Assembly: GCA_050288625.1 (NCBI GenBank)
Contig: JBNKEE010000034.1
Location: forward strand, 1 to 64,000
Direction of reading: 5' to 3'
Length of the DNA stretch: 64,000 bases
DNA from: JAAGZL01 sp050288625
Lineage (GTDB): Bacteria > Pseudomonadota > Gammaproteobacteria > Chromatiales > Chromatiaceae
Shown here: positions 16,655-26,587 of the stretch, one piece after another
Layout: every line of letters starts with the position of its first letter
Numbering within the stretch: the stretch's first letter is position 1
Notes under the pieces: model-generated
What the model was told of the DNA's origin: nothing
Databases searched by the model: none
The model's input: the letters and a program-made list of their open reading frames with translations, nothing else
Made by a program: the position numbers and the translations under genes

Positions 16655-18165
16655 TGTCTAACTATAGGCTTGTTGACCTTCTCGCTGGGATGACAACTTG
16701 TAACTTGGGCACTGGTTGCCAGGTAAGTTCAATCGCCTTAGATAGCAGAAAGGTCGTGCCAGGAACTCTATTTTTGGCCTGCTCTGGCGGGGGGCAGCAT
16801 GGCATGGAATTTTTGGAACAGGCATTGGAGAATGGTGCTGTTGCAGTGGCCTACGAACCTGACTCAAATTGGGGTGAGCTGCAATTACAGCGCCTGGATG
16901 ATGTAGGTATTCCTGTTATAGAGGTTCCAGGGCTTAGTAATAAAGCCAGCAAAATAGCGGGGCGATTTTATAAAAACCCGAGCCATCATATGAGTGTTAC
17001 CGGTTTTACCGGAACCAACGGCAAAACCAGTTGCACTCAGTTTTTGGCTCAGGCCTTAGGAGAGCAGACAAAATGTGGCGTTATAGGGACCATTGGCAAT
17101 GGATTCTATGGCGACCTTACACCCAGTACCCATACCACCCCTGATCCTATTGAATTGCAGCGAGTTCTGGATGAATTAAAACGGAAAGGAGCCGATGCAA
17201 TCGCTATGGAGGTCTCGTCTCATGCATTGGAGCAGGGCAGGGTTGCAGCCGTGCACTTTGACGTGGCGGTTTTCACCAATCTTAGCAGGGATCATCTGGA
17301 CTACCATGGCAGCATGGAGGCCTACGGAGACTCCAAGCTGCGCCTATTTAAGATGCCGGGTATTCGCTGTGCGGTGATAAATCTGGATGATAAATTTGGA
17401 CGGCAGATACTGGACAAGCTACCAGCAGGGGTTTTGGCCCTGGGATATGGCTTGAATAGGCAAGAGGAGATACCCGAGCGGTTGGATGGTTGGGCTTGGG
17501 CTCAGGAGATAACACAAAATATCCACGGCATGACCGTTCGTGTCCAGACTAGTCGTGGTGATGGTGAGCTGCATACTGGCCTGTTAGGTCGGTTCAATGT
17601 TAGTAATCTGTTGGCTGTATTGAATGTGTTGCTGTTTAAAGAGCTTCCTCTAGAAGAGGCGCTGGAACGCATGTCCCGTCTTAGCACGGTACCTGGGCGT
17701 ATGGAACGTCTGGGAGGTGATGGAGGACCGCTTGTTGTGGTCGATTACTCCCATACACCTGATGCCCTGGAGCATGCCTTGGAGGCGGCACGGGCCCATA
17801 CAGGAGCTCGGCTGATCTGTGTGTTTGGCTGCGGTGGCGACAGAGATACGGGTAAGCGTCCCCAGATGGGCGGGATCGCTGAGCGTTTGGCGGACCGGGT
17901 GATCCTCACTGATGACAATCCTCGTACCGAGGATGGCGACTGGATCATCACAGATATTCTGAAGGGTATGGAAAATCCCAGCGATGTTTTGGTGGAGCGG
18001 GATAGGGCCAAGGCCATCCGTCAGGCCGTGGATGATGCCGCGGCTGGCGATCTGGTCATGGTATGCGGTAAGGGGCACGAAGATTATCAACTGATCGGTG
18101 ATAAGAGGCTGCATTTTAGTGACCGTGAACAGGTTCTGATGGCGTTGAAGGAGGCTGCCGCATGA
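16654..18165 (+). CDS. murE: UDP-MurNAc-L-Ala-D-Glu:meso-diaminopimelate ligase
   Basis: Adds the third stem residue to the peptidoglycan precursor. The ATP-binding loop is GFTGTNGKTSCTQF, and the DNPR motif (TDDNPRTED, about residue 420) that recognises meso-diaminopimelate rather than lysine is present. 503 residues is normal. Translation starts at GTG 16654, overlapping the ftsI stop by one base (TAGTG). The stop overlaps murF by four bases. Confidence 0.97.
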   Translation: MSNYRLVDLLAGMTTCNLGTGCQVSSIALDSRKVVPGTLFLACSGGGQHGMEFLEQALENGAVAVAYEPDSNWGELQLQRLDDVGIPVIEVPGLSNKASKIAGRFYKNPSHHMSVTGFTGTNGKTSCTQFLAQALGEQTKCGVIGTIGNGFYGDLTPSTHTTPDPIELQRVLDELKRKGADAIAMEVSSHALEQGRVAAVHFDVAVFTNLSRDHLDYHGSMEAYGDSKLRLFKMPGIRCAVINLDDKFGRQILDKLPAGVLALGYGLNRQEEIPERLDGWAWAQEITQNIHGMTVRVQTSRGDGELHTGLLGRFNVSNLLAVLNVLLFKELPLEEALERMSRLSTVPGRMERLGGDGGPLVVVDYSHTPDALEHALEAARAHTGARLICVFGCGGDRDTGKRPQMGGIAERLADRVILTDDNPRTEDGDWIITDILKGMENPSDVLVERDRAKAIRQAVDDAAAGDLVMVCGKGHEDYQLIGDKRLHFSDREQVLMALKEAAA

Positions 18166-19535
18166 TAAGCCTTAGCCTTTCAGAGTGCGCCAGGCTCATT
18201 AACGGACGTATGCTAGGTGAGGATGTCTCATTTGCGTCAGTGAGTACCGATAGCCGCAATCTGCAACCGGGACAGCTGTTTATCGCCTTGGCTGGTCCTA
18301 ATTTCGATGGCCATGACTATCTGTCACAGGTTCAGCAGAGTGGTGCTGTGGCGGCTATGGTGCAGCGCGTATTGGAGACGGACCTTCCTTGCCTATTAGT
18401 ACAAGATACCTTGAGAGGACTAGGTGCCTTAGCATCAGTATGGAGAGAGAAGGGCAGAGCCTTGGTCGCGGCTATTACCGGCAGCAATGGCAAGACTACG
18501 GTGAAGGAGATGCTGGCTGCAATCATGGCACACAAAGGCCGAGTGCTGGCGACGCAAGGTAACCTGAATAACGATATCGGACTGCCTTTGACCCTGCTGC
18601 GTCTTCAGAATGAGGAGTATGCGGTGGTTGAGATGGGGGCCAACCACCCTGGAGAGATCGATCACCTTACCAGGATAGCGAAGCCGGATGTTGCGGTAAT
18701 AACTAATGCTGGACAGGCTCATCTGGAGGGGTTTGGAAGTGTCGAAGGAGTGGCAAGGGCCAAGGGCGAGGTCATTAACGGCTTGAGTAAGGATGGAACC
18801 TTTATCCTAAATGTGGATGACGAATGGTCTGGCCTCTGGCGCGAACAGGCGGGATGCAGAAAGATCGTCAGCTTCGGATTTGATCGGTTAGCAGATGTGA
18901 CTGCCTCCTTTGAGGGGTTGCGCCCTGAGTGGCGGGAGGACGGTTTCTGTAACAGGTTTCAGGTGCGTACACCGGAAGGCGAGTTCGAAGTGGAGCTAAG
19001 TTTGGCCGGCGTCCACAATTGCAAAAATGCACTGGCGGCCATTGCCGCGGCTGGCGTTATGGGGGCAAGTCAGGATCAGATCAGAGATGGCCTTAAGGCC
19101 GTTAAGCCGGTTAAGGGTCGTCTCTGCCCGGTCGTCGGTTTAGATGGTATTCGTATCATAGATGATAGCTATAACGCCAACCCTGACTCAGTGGCTGCTG
19201 CGATTGACGTTCTTACCGGAATCCAAGATGACTCACAACGTCGCCTCCTGGTGTTGGGGGAACTGGCTGAGGTGGGTGATGGTATAGGAGACGTATACCA
19301 ACGTTTGGGAGAGAGGGCCAGGGAGGCGGGTGTTGATCAGCTCTATGCGTCAGGAGAGGCTGCAGCCGTTGCGACATCTTTTGGTCGAGGCGGGCACGGT
19401 TTCCAGCAAAAAGAACAACTACTAGAAAAATTAAAAGGTGAATTGAGGTCAGGGGATATGGTTTTAATAAAAGGTTCTCGCTCTGCGGGTATGGAGTCGG
19501 TGGTTGACGGGCTTAGTCAGGGGGAGGGGAACTGA
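18162..19535 (+). CDS. murF: UDP-MurNAc-tripeptide:D-alanyl-D-alanine ligase
   Basis: Adds the D-Ala-D-Ala dipeptide to complete the UDP-MurNAc-pentapeptide. The Mur ligase ATP loop AITGSNGKTTVKEM, the downstream NLNNDIGLPLTLL and the C-terminal domain segment IDDSYNANPDSVAAAID are visible. 457 residues is normal. The start overlaps murE by four bases (ATGA). Confidence 0.97.
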   Translation: MISLSLSECARLINGRMLGEDVSFASVSTDSRNLQPGQLFIALAGPNFDGHDYLSQVQQSGAVAAMVQRVLETDLPCLLVQDTLRGLGALASVWREKGRALVAAITGSNGKTTVKEMLAAIMAHKGRVLATQGNLNNDIGLPLTLLRLQNEEYAVVEMGANHPGEIDHLTRIAKPDVAVITNAGQAHLEGFGSVEGVARAKGEVINGLSKDGTFILNVDDEWSGLWREQAGCRKIVSFGFDRLADVTASFEGLRPEWREDGFCNRFQVRTPEGEFEVELSLAGVHNCKNALAAIAAAGVMGASQDQIRDGLKAVKPVKGRLCPVVGLDGIRIIDDSYNANPDSVAAAIDVLTGIQDDSQRRLLVLGELAEVGDGIGDVYQRLGERAREAGVDQLYASGEAAAVATSFGRGGHGFQQKEQLLEKLKGELRSGDMVLIKGSRSAGMESVVDGLSQGEGN

Positions 19536-19536
19536 T

Positions 19537-20619
19537 ATGTTGCTCTATCTGGCTGAATTTCTTTCGCAGTTTGATCCTGGTTTCAATGTATTCCAGTATC
19601 TAACACTGCGTGCGATTCTGGGTGCTTTGACAGCGCTGATAATCTCATTTTTGGTGGGTCCTGTGATGATACGCCGTTTGAGCTTTCATCAGATTGGACA
19701 GACGGTGCGTGATGACGGACCACAGAGTCACTTATCCAAAGCAGGTACTCCTACCATGGGCGGTACCCTGCTGTTGGTGGCAATCGGCGTAAGCACTCTG
19801 CTCTGGTGTGATCTTGGTAACCGTTATGTATGGGTGGTGTTGTTGGTGACACTGTTGTTCGGTGTTATCGGGTTCTATGACGATTACAAAAAGCTTGCCC
19901 TGAAGGACCCCAAGGGATTGGCTGCACGATACAAATACCTATCTCAATCCCTGGTGGGGTTGGGTGCGGCAGTGTTTTTATATCTGACCTCCGGTCAACC
20001 AGCCGAGACACAATTGATCGTCCCATTTGTAAAGCACGTGGTGATTGATCTGGGGCCATGGTTTGTTGTCCTCACATATTTCGTCATCGTGGGATCGAGT
20101 AATGCGGTCAATCTTACAGACGGTTTGGATGGTCTGGCGATCATGCCTACGGTGTTGGTGGCCGGCGCCCTTGGCATATTCGTCTATGTGTCAGGTCACG
20201 CCAAGATTGCCGAATATCTGTTGATCCCTTATCTGCCAGGGTTGGGTGAAGTCGTGATCTTTTGTGGGGCCCTGATCGGCTCTGGTCTTGGATTTCTCTG
20301 GTTTAACGCCTATCCGGCTCAGGTGTTTATGGGAGATGTTGGTGCCCTGGCTTTGGGTGCTGCTCTGGGTATTGTGGCGGTGGTGGCGCGACAGGAGTTG
20401 GTGTTGCTGATAATGGGTGGAGTATTTGTGATGGAGACGGTTTCGGTGATTTTGCAGGTTGGTTCATACAAGCTAACCGGGCGGCGCATATTTCGCATGG
20501 CACCCCTACATCACCATTTTGAACTAAAGGGCTGGCCGGAGCCAAGGGTCATCGTGCGCTTCTGGATTATCACGGTGATATTGGTGCTGATTGGTTTGGC
20601 AAGCCTGAAGATTCGCTAA
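19537..20619 (+). CDS. mraY: Phospho-N-acetylmuramoyl-pentapeptide transferase
   Basis: Integral membrane enzyme that transfers phospho-MurNAc-pentapeptide to undecaprenyl phosphate to give lipid I. About ten transmembrane segments are present, with the catalytic NLTDGLDGLAI loop, FMGDVGALALG, and the HHHFELKGWPE motif near the C-terminus. The start is placed at ATG 19537 (MLLYLAEFLSQFDP), which has GGGGAGGGGA just upstream and matches the family. The open frame from 19504 would overlap the end of murF by 32 bases. Length is 360 residues, as in E. coli. Confidence 0.97.
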   Translation: MLLYLAEFLSQFDPGFNVFQYLTLRAILGALTALIISFLVGPVMIRRLSFHQIGQTVRDDGPQSHLSKAGTPTMGGTLLLVAIGVSTLLWCDLGNRYVWVVLLVTLLFGVIGFYDDYKKLALKDPKGLAARYKYLSQSLVGLGAAVFLYLTSGQPAETQLIVPFVKHVVIDLGPWFVVLTYFVIVGSSNAVNLTDGLDGLAIMPTVLVAGALGIFVYVSGHAKIAEYLLIPYLPGLGEVVIFCGALIGSGLGFLWFNAYPAQVFMGDVGALALGAALGIVAVVARQELVLLIMGGVFVMETVSVILQVGSYKLTGRRIFRMAPLHHHFELKGWPEPRVIVRFWIITVILVLIGLASLKIR

Positions 20620-20654
20620 ATATGAATGTTTTGGCCCATACAGTGGAGGATTAA

Positions 20655-22001
20655 ATGCAGCAGAGTGGGATAAAGGAATATAAGACTCTGATTGTCGGTC
20701 TGGGAAAGACCGGGCTCTCCTGTGCCCGTTATCTGGCGGCGCAAGGTGTGCCTGTGGCCATAACAGATACCAGGGAACAACCGCCAGGATTGGAGGCATT
20801 GAAGGCAGAGCTTCCTGATGTAGCTCTGTTTCTTGGTGGTTTTGAAGCCTCGGTATTTGATGCAGCAGAGCAGTTGGTAGTATCTCCGGGGGTCCCGGTG
20901 TCAGAGCCCTTGATACAGGATGCAATGGGACGTGGTGTGCCAGTTCTTGGAGATGTCGAGCTGTTCTCCCAGGCGGTTCATGCCCCCGTGGCAGCTATTA
21001 CCGGATCCAATGGCAAGAGTACTGTAACCACCATGGTAGGGGCCATGGCCGACCAGTCAGGGATAAAGGCAAAGGTGGGAGGGAATCTGGGTGAACCAGC
21101 GCTGGATCTGCTGGATCAGGGTGCTGAGATGTACATTTTGGAATTGTCTAGCTTTCAGTTGGAGACCACCAGCTCACTAAGCCTCAGGGCTGCGGTGGTG
21201 TTGAATGTGTCTTCAGATCATATGGATAGATACCCTGATTTTGCTACATATGCCAAGGTTAAATCTGATGTCTACCACCGGGCAGAAATTGGAATCTTTA
21301 ACCTGGATGACCCAACTGTGTTGGCTATGCGCAAAGGGCATGAGAGCGATCTGCTCTATACCCTGAGTGAACCAGCGGAAAGCAGCTTCGGTCTGCGCTG
21401 GTCTGATGATGTGGAGTGGATCTGTTATGAACAGCGGCTGTTGCTTCCATCCGCAGAGTTACTTGTTCCTGGGCGGCACAATCTGAGCAATTCTCTGGCT
21501 GCTCTGGCTGTCGGCAGCGCTATGGGTATGCCGGAAGAGGCAATGTTGCAAGCCCTGAGGGAGTTTAAGGGATTGCCACATAGAACCCAGTATGTGACGG
21601 AATATGCTGGAGTGCGCTGGTATAACGATTCCAAGGGTACAAACGTTGGGGCCTGTATTGCAGCGTTAAGCGGTTTTTACGGGTCTGGTAAGACAGTGCT
21701 AATAGCTGGTGGCGATGCCAAGGGTGCTGATTTTTCACTTCTGGCTCCGGCAGTTGCCGAGCATGCGCGGTCCGTGGTGCTGATCGGACGAGATGCACAC
21801 CAAATTGAACAGGCGCTGGCAGATACGGTTCCGCTGTTACATGCAAAGTCCATGGAGCAGGCGGTGGCTATGGCGGCAGAGCAGGCACAGGCAGGTGACC
21901 AGGTACTGCTCTCTCCTGCCTGCGCCAGTTTTGACATGTATACAGGATATGAACAGCGTGGTGAGGTGTTCATGGATGCAGTCGCGGGGTTACAGGCATG
22001 A
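20655..22001 (+). CDS. murD: UDP-MurNAc-L-alanine:D-glutamate ligase
   Basis: Adds D-glutamate to UDP-MurNAc-L-Ala. An N-terminal Rossmann-like GLGKTGLSCARYL precedes the ATP loop AITGSNGKSTVTTM, then NVSSDHMDRY and the WYNDSKGTNVGA segment typical of MurD. 448 residues is normal. The frame ends in an ATGA overlap with ftsW. The 35-base gap after mraY is the largest spacing within this half of the cluster. Confidence 0.97.
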   Translation: MQQSGIKEYKTLIVGLGKTGLSCARYLAAQGVPVAITDTREQPPGLEALKAELPDVALFLGGFEASVFDAAEQLVVSPGVPVSEPLIQDAMGRGVPVLGDVELFSQAVHAPVAAITGSNGKSTVTTMVGAMADQSGIKAKVGGNLGEPALDLLDQGAEMYILELSSFQLETTSSLSLRAAVVLNVSSDHMDRYPDFATYAKVKSDVYHRAEIGIFNLDDPTVLAMRKGHESDLLYTLSEPAESSFGLRWSDDVEWICYEQRLLLPSAELLVPGRHNLSNSLAALAVGSAMGMPEEAMLQALREFKGLPHRTQYVTEYAGVRWYNDSKGTNVGACIAALSGFYGSGKTVLIAGGDAKGADFSLLAPAVAEHARSVVLIGRDAHQIEQALADTVPLLHAKSMEQAVAMAAEQAQAGDQVLLSPACASFDMYTGYEQRGEVFMDAVAGLQA

Positions 22002-23182
22002 GTGTTGCTGCTCAAACCCAGGCGACAACTGAGGGGATGGGTTTTCGTCTTCCTGAGCTTGACTATGCCCTGATCGGCGCAGCTCTGGCTTTGCTTGGGT
22101 TGGGACTGGTTATGGTTGCATCAGCATCACTGCATCGCATCGGTGGAGCGCCGTTCTATTTTGTTCTAAGGCATCTGACTGCGATAGGAATAGGTTTGGT
22201 GGCCGCCATAACGGTATTTCAACTTCCGATAAGCCGGTTACAAAAAATGGGTGGAGCGCTATATCTCTTCGGGCTTGTTCTGTTGTTGTTGGTTCTTATA
22301 CCGGGTCTTGGAAAAGAGGTTAATGGCGCTACCAGATGGATACCTTTGGGTTCCTTCAGTCTGCAAAGCTCGGAGTTTATGAAGCTTTTTTTGGTTATCT
22401 ATCTGGCTGGCTATCTAGTGCGCAGGCAGTTAGAGGTTACGCATACGGTGTGGGGCTTTATCAAGCCTATGATCTTGTTGGTAGTTGCCAGCACCTTGAT
22501 CATGATTCAGCCCGATTTTGGGACTGTGACGGTACTGTTGATTACTGCGCTGGGTATGTTATTTCTGGGCGGTGTGCCGGTTTGGCAGTTTATGATCCTG
22601 ATCTTCCTTGCAGGGTCTGCTCTTTTTACTCTGATTATTACCTCCCCTTATCGCCTGCAGCGTATAACGACATTTTTGGATCCATGGGCAGACGTCCAGG
22701 ACAGCGGCTATCAGCTAGCTCAGGCATTGATCGCGTTTGGGCGTGGAGAGTGGTTTGGAGTAGGTCTAGGTAACGGCATTCAAAAATTGTTCTATCTGCC
22801 TGAGGCCCATACTGATTTTCTTATGGCCGTGATTGGAGAAGAGCTTGGACTGGCTGGTACGCTTTTGGTGGTCTTTCTGTTTTCGGTGATCGTGTGGAGG
22901 GCATTCTCTATTGGGGCCGAGGCGGTGCGTCTGGAGTCCAGATTCGCATCCTATATGGCTCAGGGTTTCGGACTCTGGATAGGTGTTCAGAGCTTTATAA
23001 ACATAGGGGTAAATGTCGGATTGTTGCCTACTAAAGGACTGACACTGCCATTCATGAGTTACGGAGGGAACAGCATTATCGTGGCTTGCATGGTGATCTC
23101 GATATTGGTTCGGATTGATTATGAGAACCGGCATCAGGAGTCATCCCTGAAGAGAGAGAGGTTGCGATGGGCTCATCGGTAA
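21998..23182 (+). CDS. ftsW: Septal peptidoglycan glycosyltransferase FtsW
   Basis: SEDS-family polytopic membrane protein (394 residues, about ten transmembrane helices) that polymerises lipid II at the septum together with FtsI. Conserved segments include GATRWIPLGSFSLQSSEF, IMIQPDFGTV, GLGNGIQKLFYLPEAHTDF and MSYGGNSIIVACM. The start overlaps murD by four bases and the end overlaps murG by 16 bases. Confidence 0.96.
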   Translation: MSVAAQTQATTEGMGFRLPELDYALIGAALALLGLGLVMVASASLHRIGGAPFYFVLRHLTAIGIGLVAAITVFQLPISRLQKMGGALYLFGLVLLLLVLIPGLGKEVNGATRWIPLGSFSLQSSEFMKLFLVIYLAGYLVRRQLEVTHTVWGFIKPMILLVVASTLIMIQPDFGTVTVLLITALGMLFLGGVPVWQFMILIFLAGSALFTLIITSPYRLQRITTFLDPWADVQDSGYQLAQALIAFGRGEWFGVGLGNGIQKLFYLPEAHTDFLMAVIGEELGLAGTLLVVFLFSVIVWRAFSIGAEAVRLESRFASYMAQGFGLWIGVQSFINIGVNVGLLPTKGLTLPFMSYGGNSIIVACMVISILVRIDYENRHQESSLKRERLRWAHR

Positions 23183-24246
23183 TGATCATGGCGGGCGGCA
23201 CAGGAGGACATGTTTTTCCCGCACTTGCGGTAGCGACAGAACTGCGAGGCCGTGGCCTGGGCGTGATCTGGTTAGGGTCAGCTGGTGGGTTTGAAGAACG
23301 GATAGTGCCGGAAGCCGGTTTTGATCTGGAGACCATCAGTATTAATGGTTTGCGTGGTAATGGTGCGGTGCGTTGGCTTAAGGCGCCTTGGATGCTAACG
23401 CTGGCCTTGTGGCAGGTATTTGTGGTGTTCAGGAGGCGCAGGCCTGGCGTAGTACTTGGGATGGGTGGGTTTGTCACCGGACCAGGTGGGGTCGTGGCCA
23501 GAATGATGCGTATCCCTCTGATTATTCACGAGCAGAATGCGGTGCCAGGGATGACCAACAAACTGCTATCGTACCTGGCTAACCAGGTATTGGAATCATT
23601 CCCCGGAAGCTTTGGTGCGCTCAAGAAGGTACTCCTGGTAGGCAACCCGATTCGTGCGGACATATGGCAACTACCTAAGCCGTCCCTCCGGATGAGTGAC
23701 CGGGCTGGGCCTATACGCTTGCTCATCCTCGGTGGGTCGCAGGGAGCTCAGGCTCTTAATGAAACGGTGCCCGCAGCGTTGGATCTAATCGATGTATCCG
23801 AACAGTTTGAAGTGCGCCATCAGACAGGAAGAGGCAAGGAAGATGCGACCGCCAGTGTATACCAGACCATGGGAATCAAGGCCCAGGTGGTTCCGTTTAT
23901 ATCCAATATGGCCGAGGCCTATGGATGGGCTGATCTGGTTATATGCAGGTCTGGTGCGCTGACGGTATCAGAATTGGCGGCTGCTGGTGTCGGGGCGCTG
24001 CTGGTGCCATATCCACATGCAGTGGATGACCATCAGACATTGAATGCTCGCTATCTGACTGATTCAGGTGCGGCGCTATTGATTCACCAGTCCGAACTTA
24101 ACCCCGGGATTCTGGCAAATAATTTAAAACCACTAATCACAGATCGGGAAAGACTGCTGCATATGGCGCAGGCCGCCCGCAACCTGGCAAAACCAATGGC
24201 TACCATGGACGTGGCAGATATCTGCGAGGAGATTGAGCAGCAATGA
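23167..24246 (+). CDS. murG: UDP-GlcNAc:lipid I N-acetylglucosaminyltransferase
   Basis: Peripheral inner-membrane GT28 enzyme that adds GlcNAc to lipid I to make lipid II. The N-terminal glycine-rich loop AGGTGGHVFPALAVA, the acceptor-side IHEQNAVPGMTNK, the second G-loop LILGGSQGAQALN and the nucleotide-binding RSGALTVSELAAAGV are all present. 359 residues is normal. The start lies within the end of ftsW (16-base overlap), and the stop overlaps murC by four bases. Confidence 0.97.
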   Translation: MGSSVMIMAGGTGGHVFPALAVATELRGRGLGVIWLGSAGGFEERIVPEAGFDLETISINGLRGNGAVRWLKAPWMLTLALWQVFVVFRRRRPGVVLGMGGFVTGPGGVVARMMRIPLIIHEQNAVPGMTNKLLSYLANQVLESFPGSFGALKKVLLVGNPIRADIWQLPKPSLRMSDRAGPIRLLILGGSQGAQALNETVPAALDLIDVSEQFEVRHQTGRGKEDATASVYQTMGIKAQVVPFISNMAEAYGWADLVICRSGALTVSELAAAGVGALLVPYPHAVDDHQTLNARYLTDSGAALLIHQSELNPGILANNLKPLITDRERLLHMAQAARNLAKPMATMDVADICEEIEQQ

Positions 24247-25694
24247 ATCAGACCAATAGCAGTCAATTACGACATGCGGCAGAGACCATGGGACGTATGC
24301 GCCATATCCATTTTGTTGGTATAGGCGGATCCGGTATGAGCGGGATCGCAGAGGTGATGTTGAATCTGGGCTATCGCATCTCCGGATCAGATCAAAGATC
24401 AGGACCTGTGGTTAAGCAGCTACAGAAACAGGGCGCGGAGGTGGTGATCGGCCATAAGGCGGAGAATATTCAGGGCGCCGATGCGGTGGTGATTTCCAGT
24501 GCCGTAAAAGAGGATAATCCAGAAGTTGAAGCGGCGCGTGCAGAACGCATTCCGGTGGTGCCAAGGGCTGAGATGTTGGCGGAATTGATGCGGTTCCGTT
24601 TTGGAATCGCAGTGGCAGGTACCCATGGCAAGACCACCACTACCAGCCTGGTTGCTAGTCTGTTGGCCGAAGGCGGACTAGACCCAACATTTGTTATCGG
24701 CGGTCGCCTGAACAGCGCTGGCACCAATGCAAGATTAGGTACCGGTGAGTTTCTTGTGGCAGAGGCGGATGAGAGTGATGCCTCGTTCCTCTATCTCCAG
24801 CCAATGATGGCGGTGGTTACCAACATAGATGCCGACCATATGGCTACTTATGAGGGTGATTTTGAGCGCCTGCGCCAAACCTTTATAGAGTTTTTGCACC
24901 ATCTTCCTTTCTACGGGCAGGCAGTCCTGTGTATCGATGATGATGAGGTTCGGGGACTATTGCCACGACTGGCGCGTCCGGTGATCACATACGGTCAGCA
25001 TGAAGACGCTGACTTACAGGCCCTGGACATAAAACAGGAAGGTCTGAGGACCCATTTTTCTGTACGTTTTTCCGATGACGGAACCGTTCTCCCATTGACC
25101 TTGAACATGCCAGGGCGTCACAACGTGCTTAACTCACTAGCCGCTATCGCAGTGGCTAGAGATCTGGGCGTAGACAATGACTCTATTGCCAGGGCCTTGG
25201 AAAAGTTTCAGGGCATTGGGAGACGCTTCCAGGTCAAAGATGGTTGTCGCACCGCGAACGGAGAGGTGATGTTGGTGGATGATTATGGACATCATCCCCG
25301 CGAGGTGGCTGCGACTATTGCAGCGATACGCGAGGGTTGGCCCGAACGTAGGCTGGTGTTGGTATTTCAGCCTCATCGTTACACACGTACCCAGGAACAG
25401 TTTGATGATTTTGCACAGGTCCTGTCTTTGGCAGATGTACTGATATTGACCGAGGTCTATCCGGCTGGTGAGTCACCCATAGCCGGTGCCGATGGGCGTT
25501 CCCTAAGCAGGGCTATCCGTACCAGAGGGCAGGTTGATCCGGTTTTTCTCGATCCACTTTCAGATCTCCCGGAACTTCTGTCTGGGCTTGTTCAGGATGG
25601 AGATGTAGTGGCCATGATGGGTGCTGGCGATATCGGGTCCTGGGCAGCAAATATGCCGGAGCTTTTATGTGCCAAAGCGGGAGATGAGGACTGA
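24243..25694 (+). CDS. murC: UDP-MurNAc:L-alanine ligase
   Basis: First amino acid-adding Mur ligase. The HFVGIGGSGMSGIAEV Rossmann motif, the VAGTHGKTTTTSL ATP loop, ADESDASFL and the VDDYGHHPREV motif of the C-terminal domain are visible. 483 residues is typical. It is coupled to murG by an ATGA overlap and sits 2 bases from murB. Confidence 0.97.
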   Translation: MNQTNSSQLRHAAETMGRMRHIHFVGIGGSGMSGIAEVMLNLGYRISGSDQRSGPVVKQLQKQGAEVVIGHKAENIQGADAVVISSAVKEDNPEVEAARAERIPVVPRAEMLAELMRFRFGIAVAGTHGKTTTTSLVASLLAEGGLDPTFVIGGRLNSAGTNARLGTGEFLVAEADESDASFLYLQPMMAVVTNIDADHMATYEGDFERLRQTFIEFLHHLPFYGQAVLCIDDDEVRGLLPRLARPVITYGQHEDADLQALDIKQEGLRTHFSVRFSDDGTVLPLTLNMPGRHNVLNSLAAIAVARDLGVDNDSIARALEKFQGIGRRFQVKDGCRTANGEVMLVDDYGHHPREVAATIAAIREGWPERRLVLVFQPHRYTRTQEQFDDFAQVLSLADVLILTEVYPAGESPIAGADGRSLSRAIRTRGQVDPVFLDPLSDLPELLSGLVQDGDVVAMMGAGDIGSWAANMPELLCAKAGDED

Positions 25695-25696
25695 CC

Positions 25697-26587
25697 ATGA
25701 CAGCCTCTGCATTCAAGGGTGAGATGCTTTACCAGGAGCCATTGTCCAGGTACACCTCCTGGCGGGTGGGCGGTCCTGCCCGTCGCATGTATCGCCCTGC
25801 TGACAGTGATGATCTGGTGCAGTTTATGCAATCCCTGCCAGATGACGAGCCACTGTTATGGCTAGGGCTAGGCAGTAATCTTCTGATTCGTGACGGAGGC
25901 TTTGATGGCACGGTCATCCTTACTCGTGGACTCCTGGATAAGATCGAACAGTTGGATGATTACCGGGTTCGGGCCGAGGCTGGGGTTTCCAGCGCGAAAT
26001 TGGCTCGTGTCACGGTCCATAGCGGGCTATGTGGGGTGGAATTTTTGGCCGGAATTCCAGGCACCTTTGGTGGGGCCCTGGCAATGAACGCCGGAGCTTT
26101 CGGGGGCGAAATCTGGGAGTGGGTGGAACAGGCAGAGACCATAGACCGCTATGGCCAGGTGCGAAAGCGCAATATTGATGATTTTGATGTCGGCTATAGA
26201 CAGGTCAAAGGTCCAGAGGGGGAGTGGTTTCTTGCAGCCACAGTCAAACTCAATCCGGGAGACGGAGATGCCGCCCTGGATGCCATCCAGGAGCTGTTGG
26301 ATAAGCGCGCCTCAACCCAGCCAATCGGACTGCCCAGTTGCGGTTCTGTCTTCAGAAATCCCGAAGGTGATCACGCTGCACGCTTGATCGAGCAGACCGG
26401 CTTGAAAGGCAAGTGTATCGGCAAGGCATGTGTCTCCGACAAACACGCAAACTTTATCATCAATACTGGCGGGGCCAAGGCGGCTGATATCGAAGAATTG
26501 ATCTGGATGGTGCGAGACCGGGTGGAAGAGACCACCGGTATACGTCTGGTTACTGAGGTGCACATAGTTGGGGAGGGACCGGCATGA
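25697..26587 (+). CDS. murB: UDP-N-acetylenolpyruvoylglucosamine reductase
   Basis: FAD-dependent enzyme that reduces UDP-GlcNAc-enolpyruvate to UDP-MurNAc. The TSWRVGGPARRMYRP motif of the FAD domain, LGLGSNLLIRDGGFDG, GIPGTFGGALAMNAGAFG and the catalytic-Ser segment LPSCGSVFRNPEGD are present. At 296 residues with no long insert it is the shorter type (type II-like) rather than the roughly 340-residue E. coli form. The ATG follows a good ribosome site, and the stop overlaps ddl by four bases. Confidence 0.96.
   Translation: MTASAFKGEMLYQEPLSRYTSWRVGGPARRMYRPADSDDLVQFMQSLPDDEPLLWLGLGSNLLIRDGGFDGTVILTRGLLDKIEQLDDYRVRAEAGVSSAKLARVTVHSGLCGVEFLAGIPGTFGGALAMNAGAFGGEIWEWVEQAETIDRYGQVRKRNIDDFDVGYRQVKGPEGEWFLAATVKLNPGDGDAALDAIQELLDKRASTQPIGLPSCGSVFRNPEGDHAARLIEQTGLKGKCIGKACVSDKHANFIINTGGAKAADIEELIWMVRDRVEETTGIRLVTEVHIVGEGPA

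Noticed and set aside
19504..19536. Upstream start for mraY within murF
   Set aside because: It adds 11 non-family residues; ATG 19537 has a strong ribosome site.
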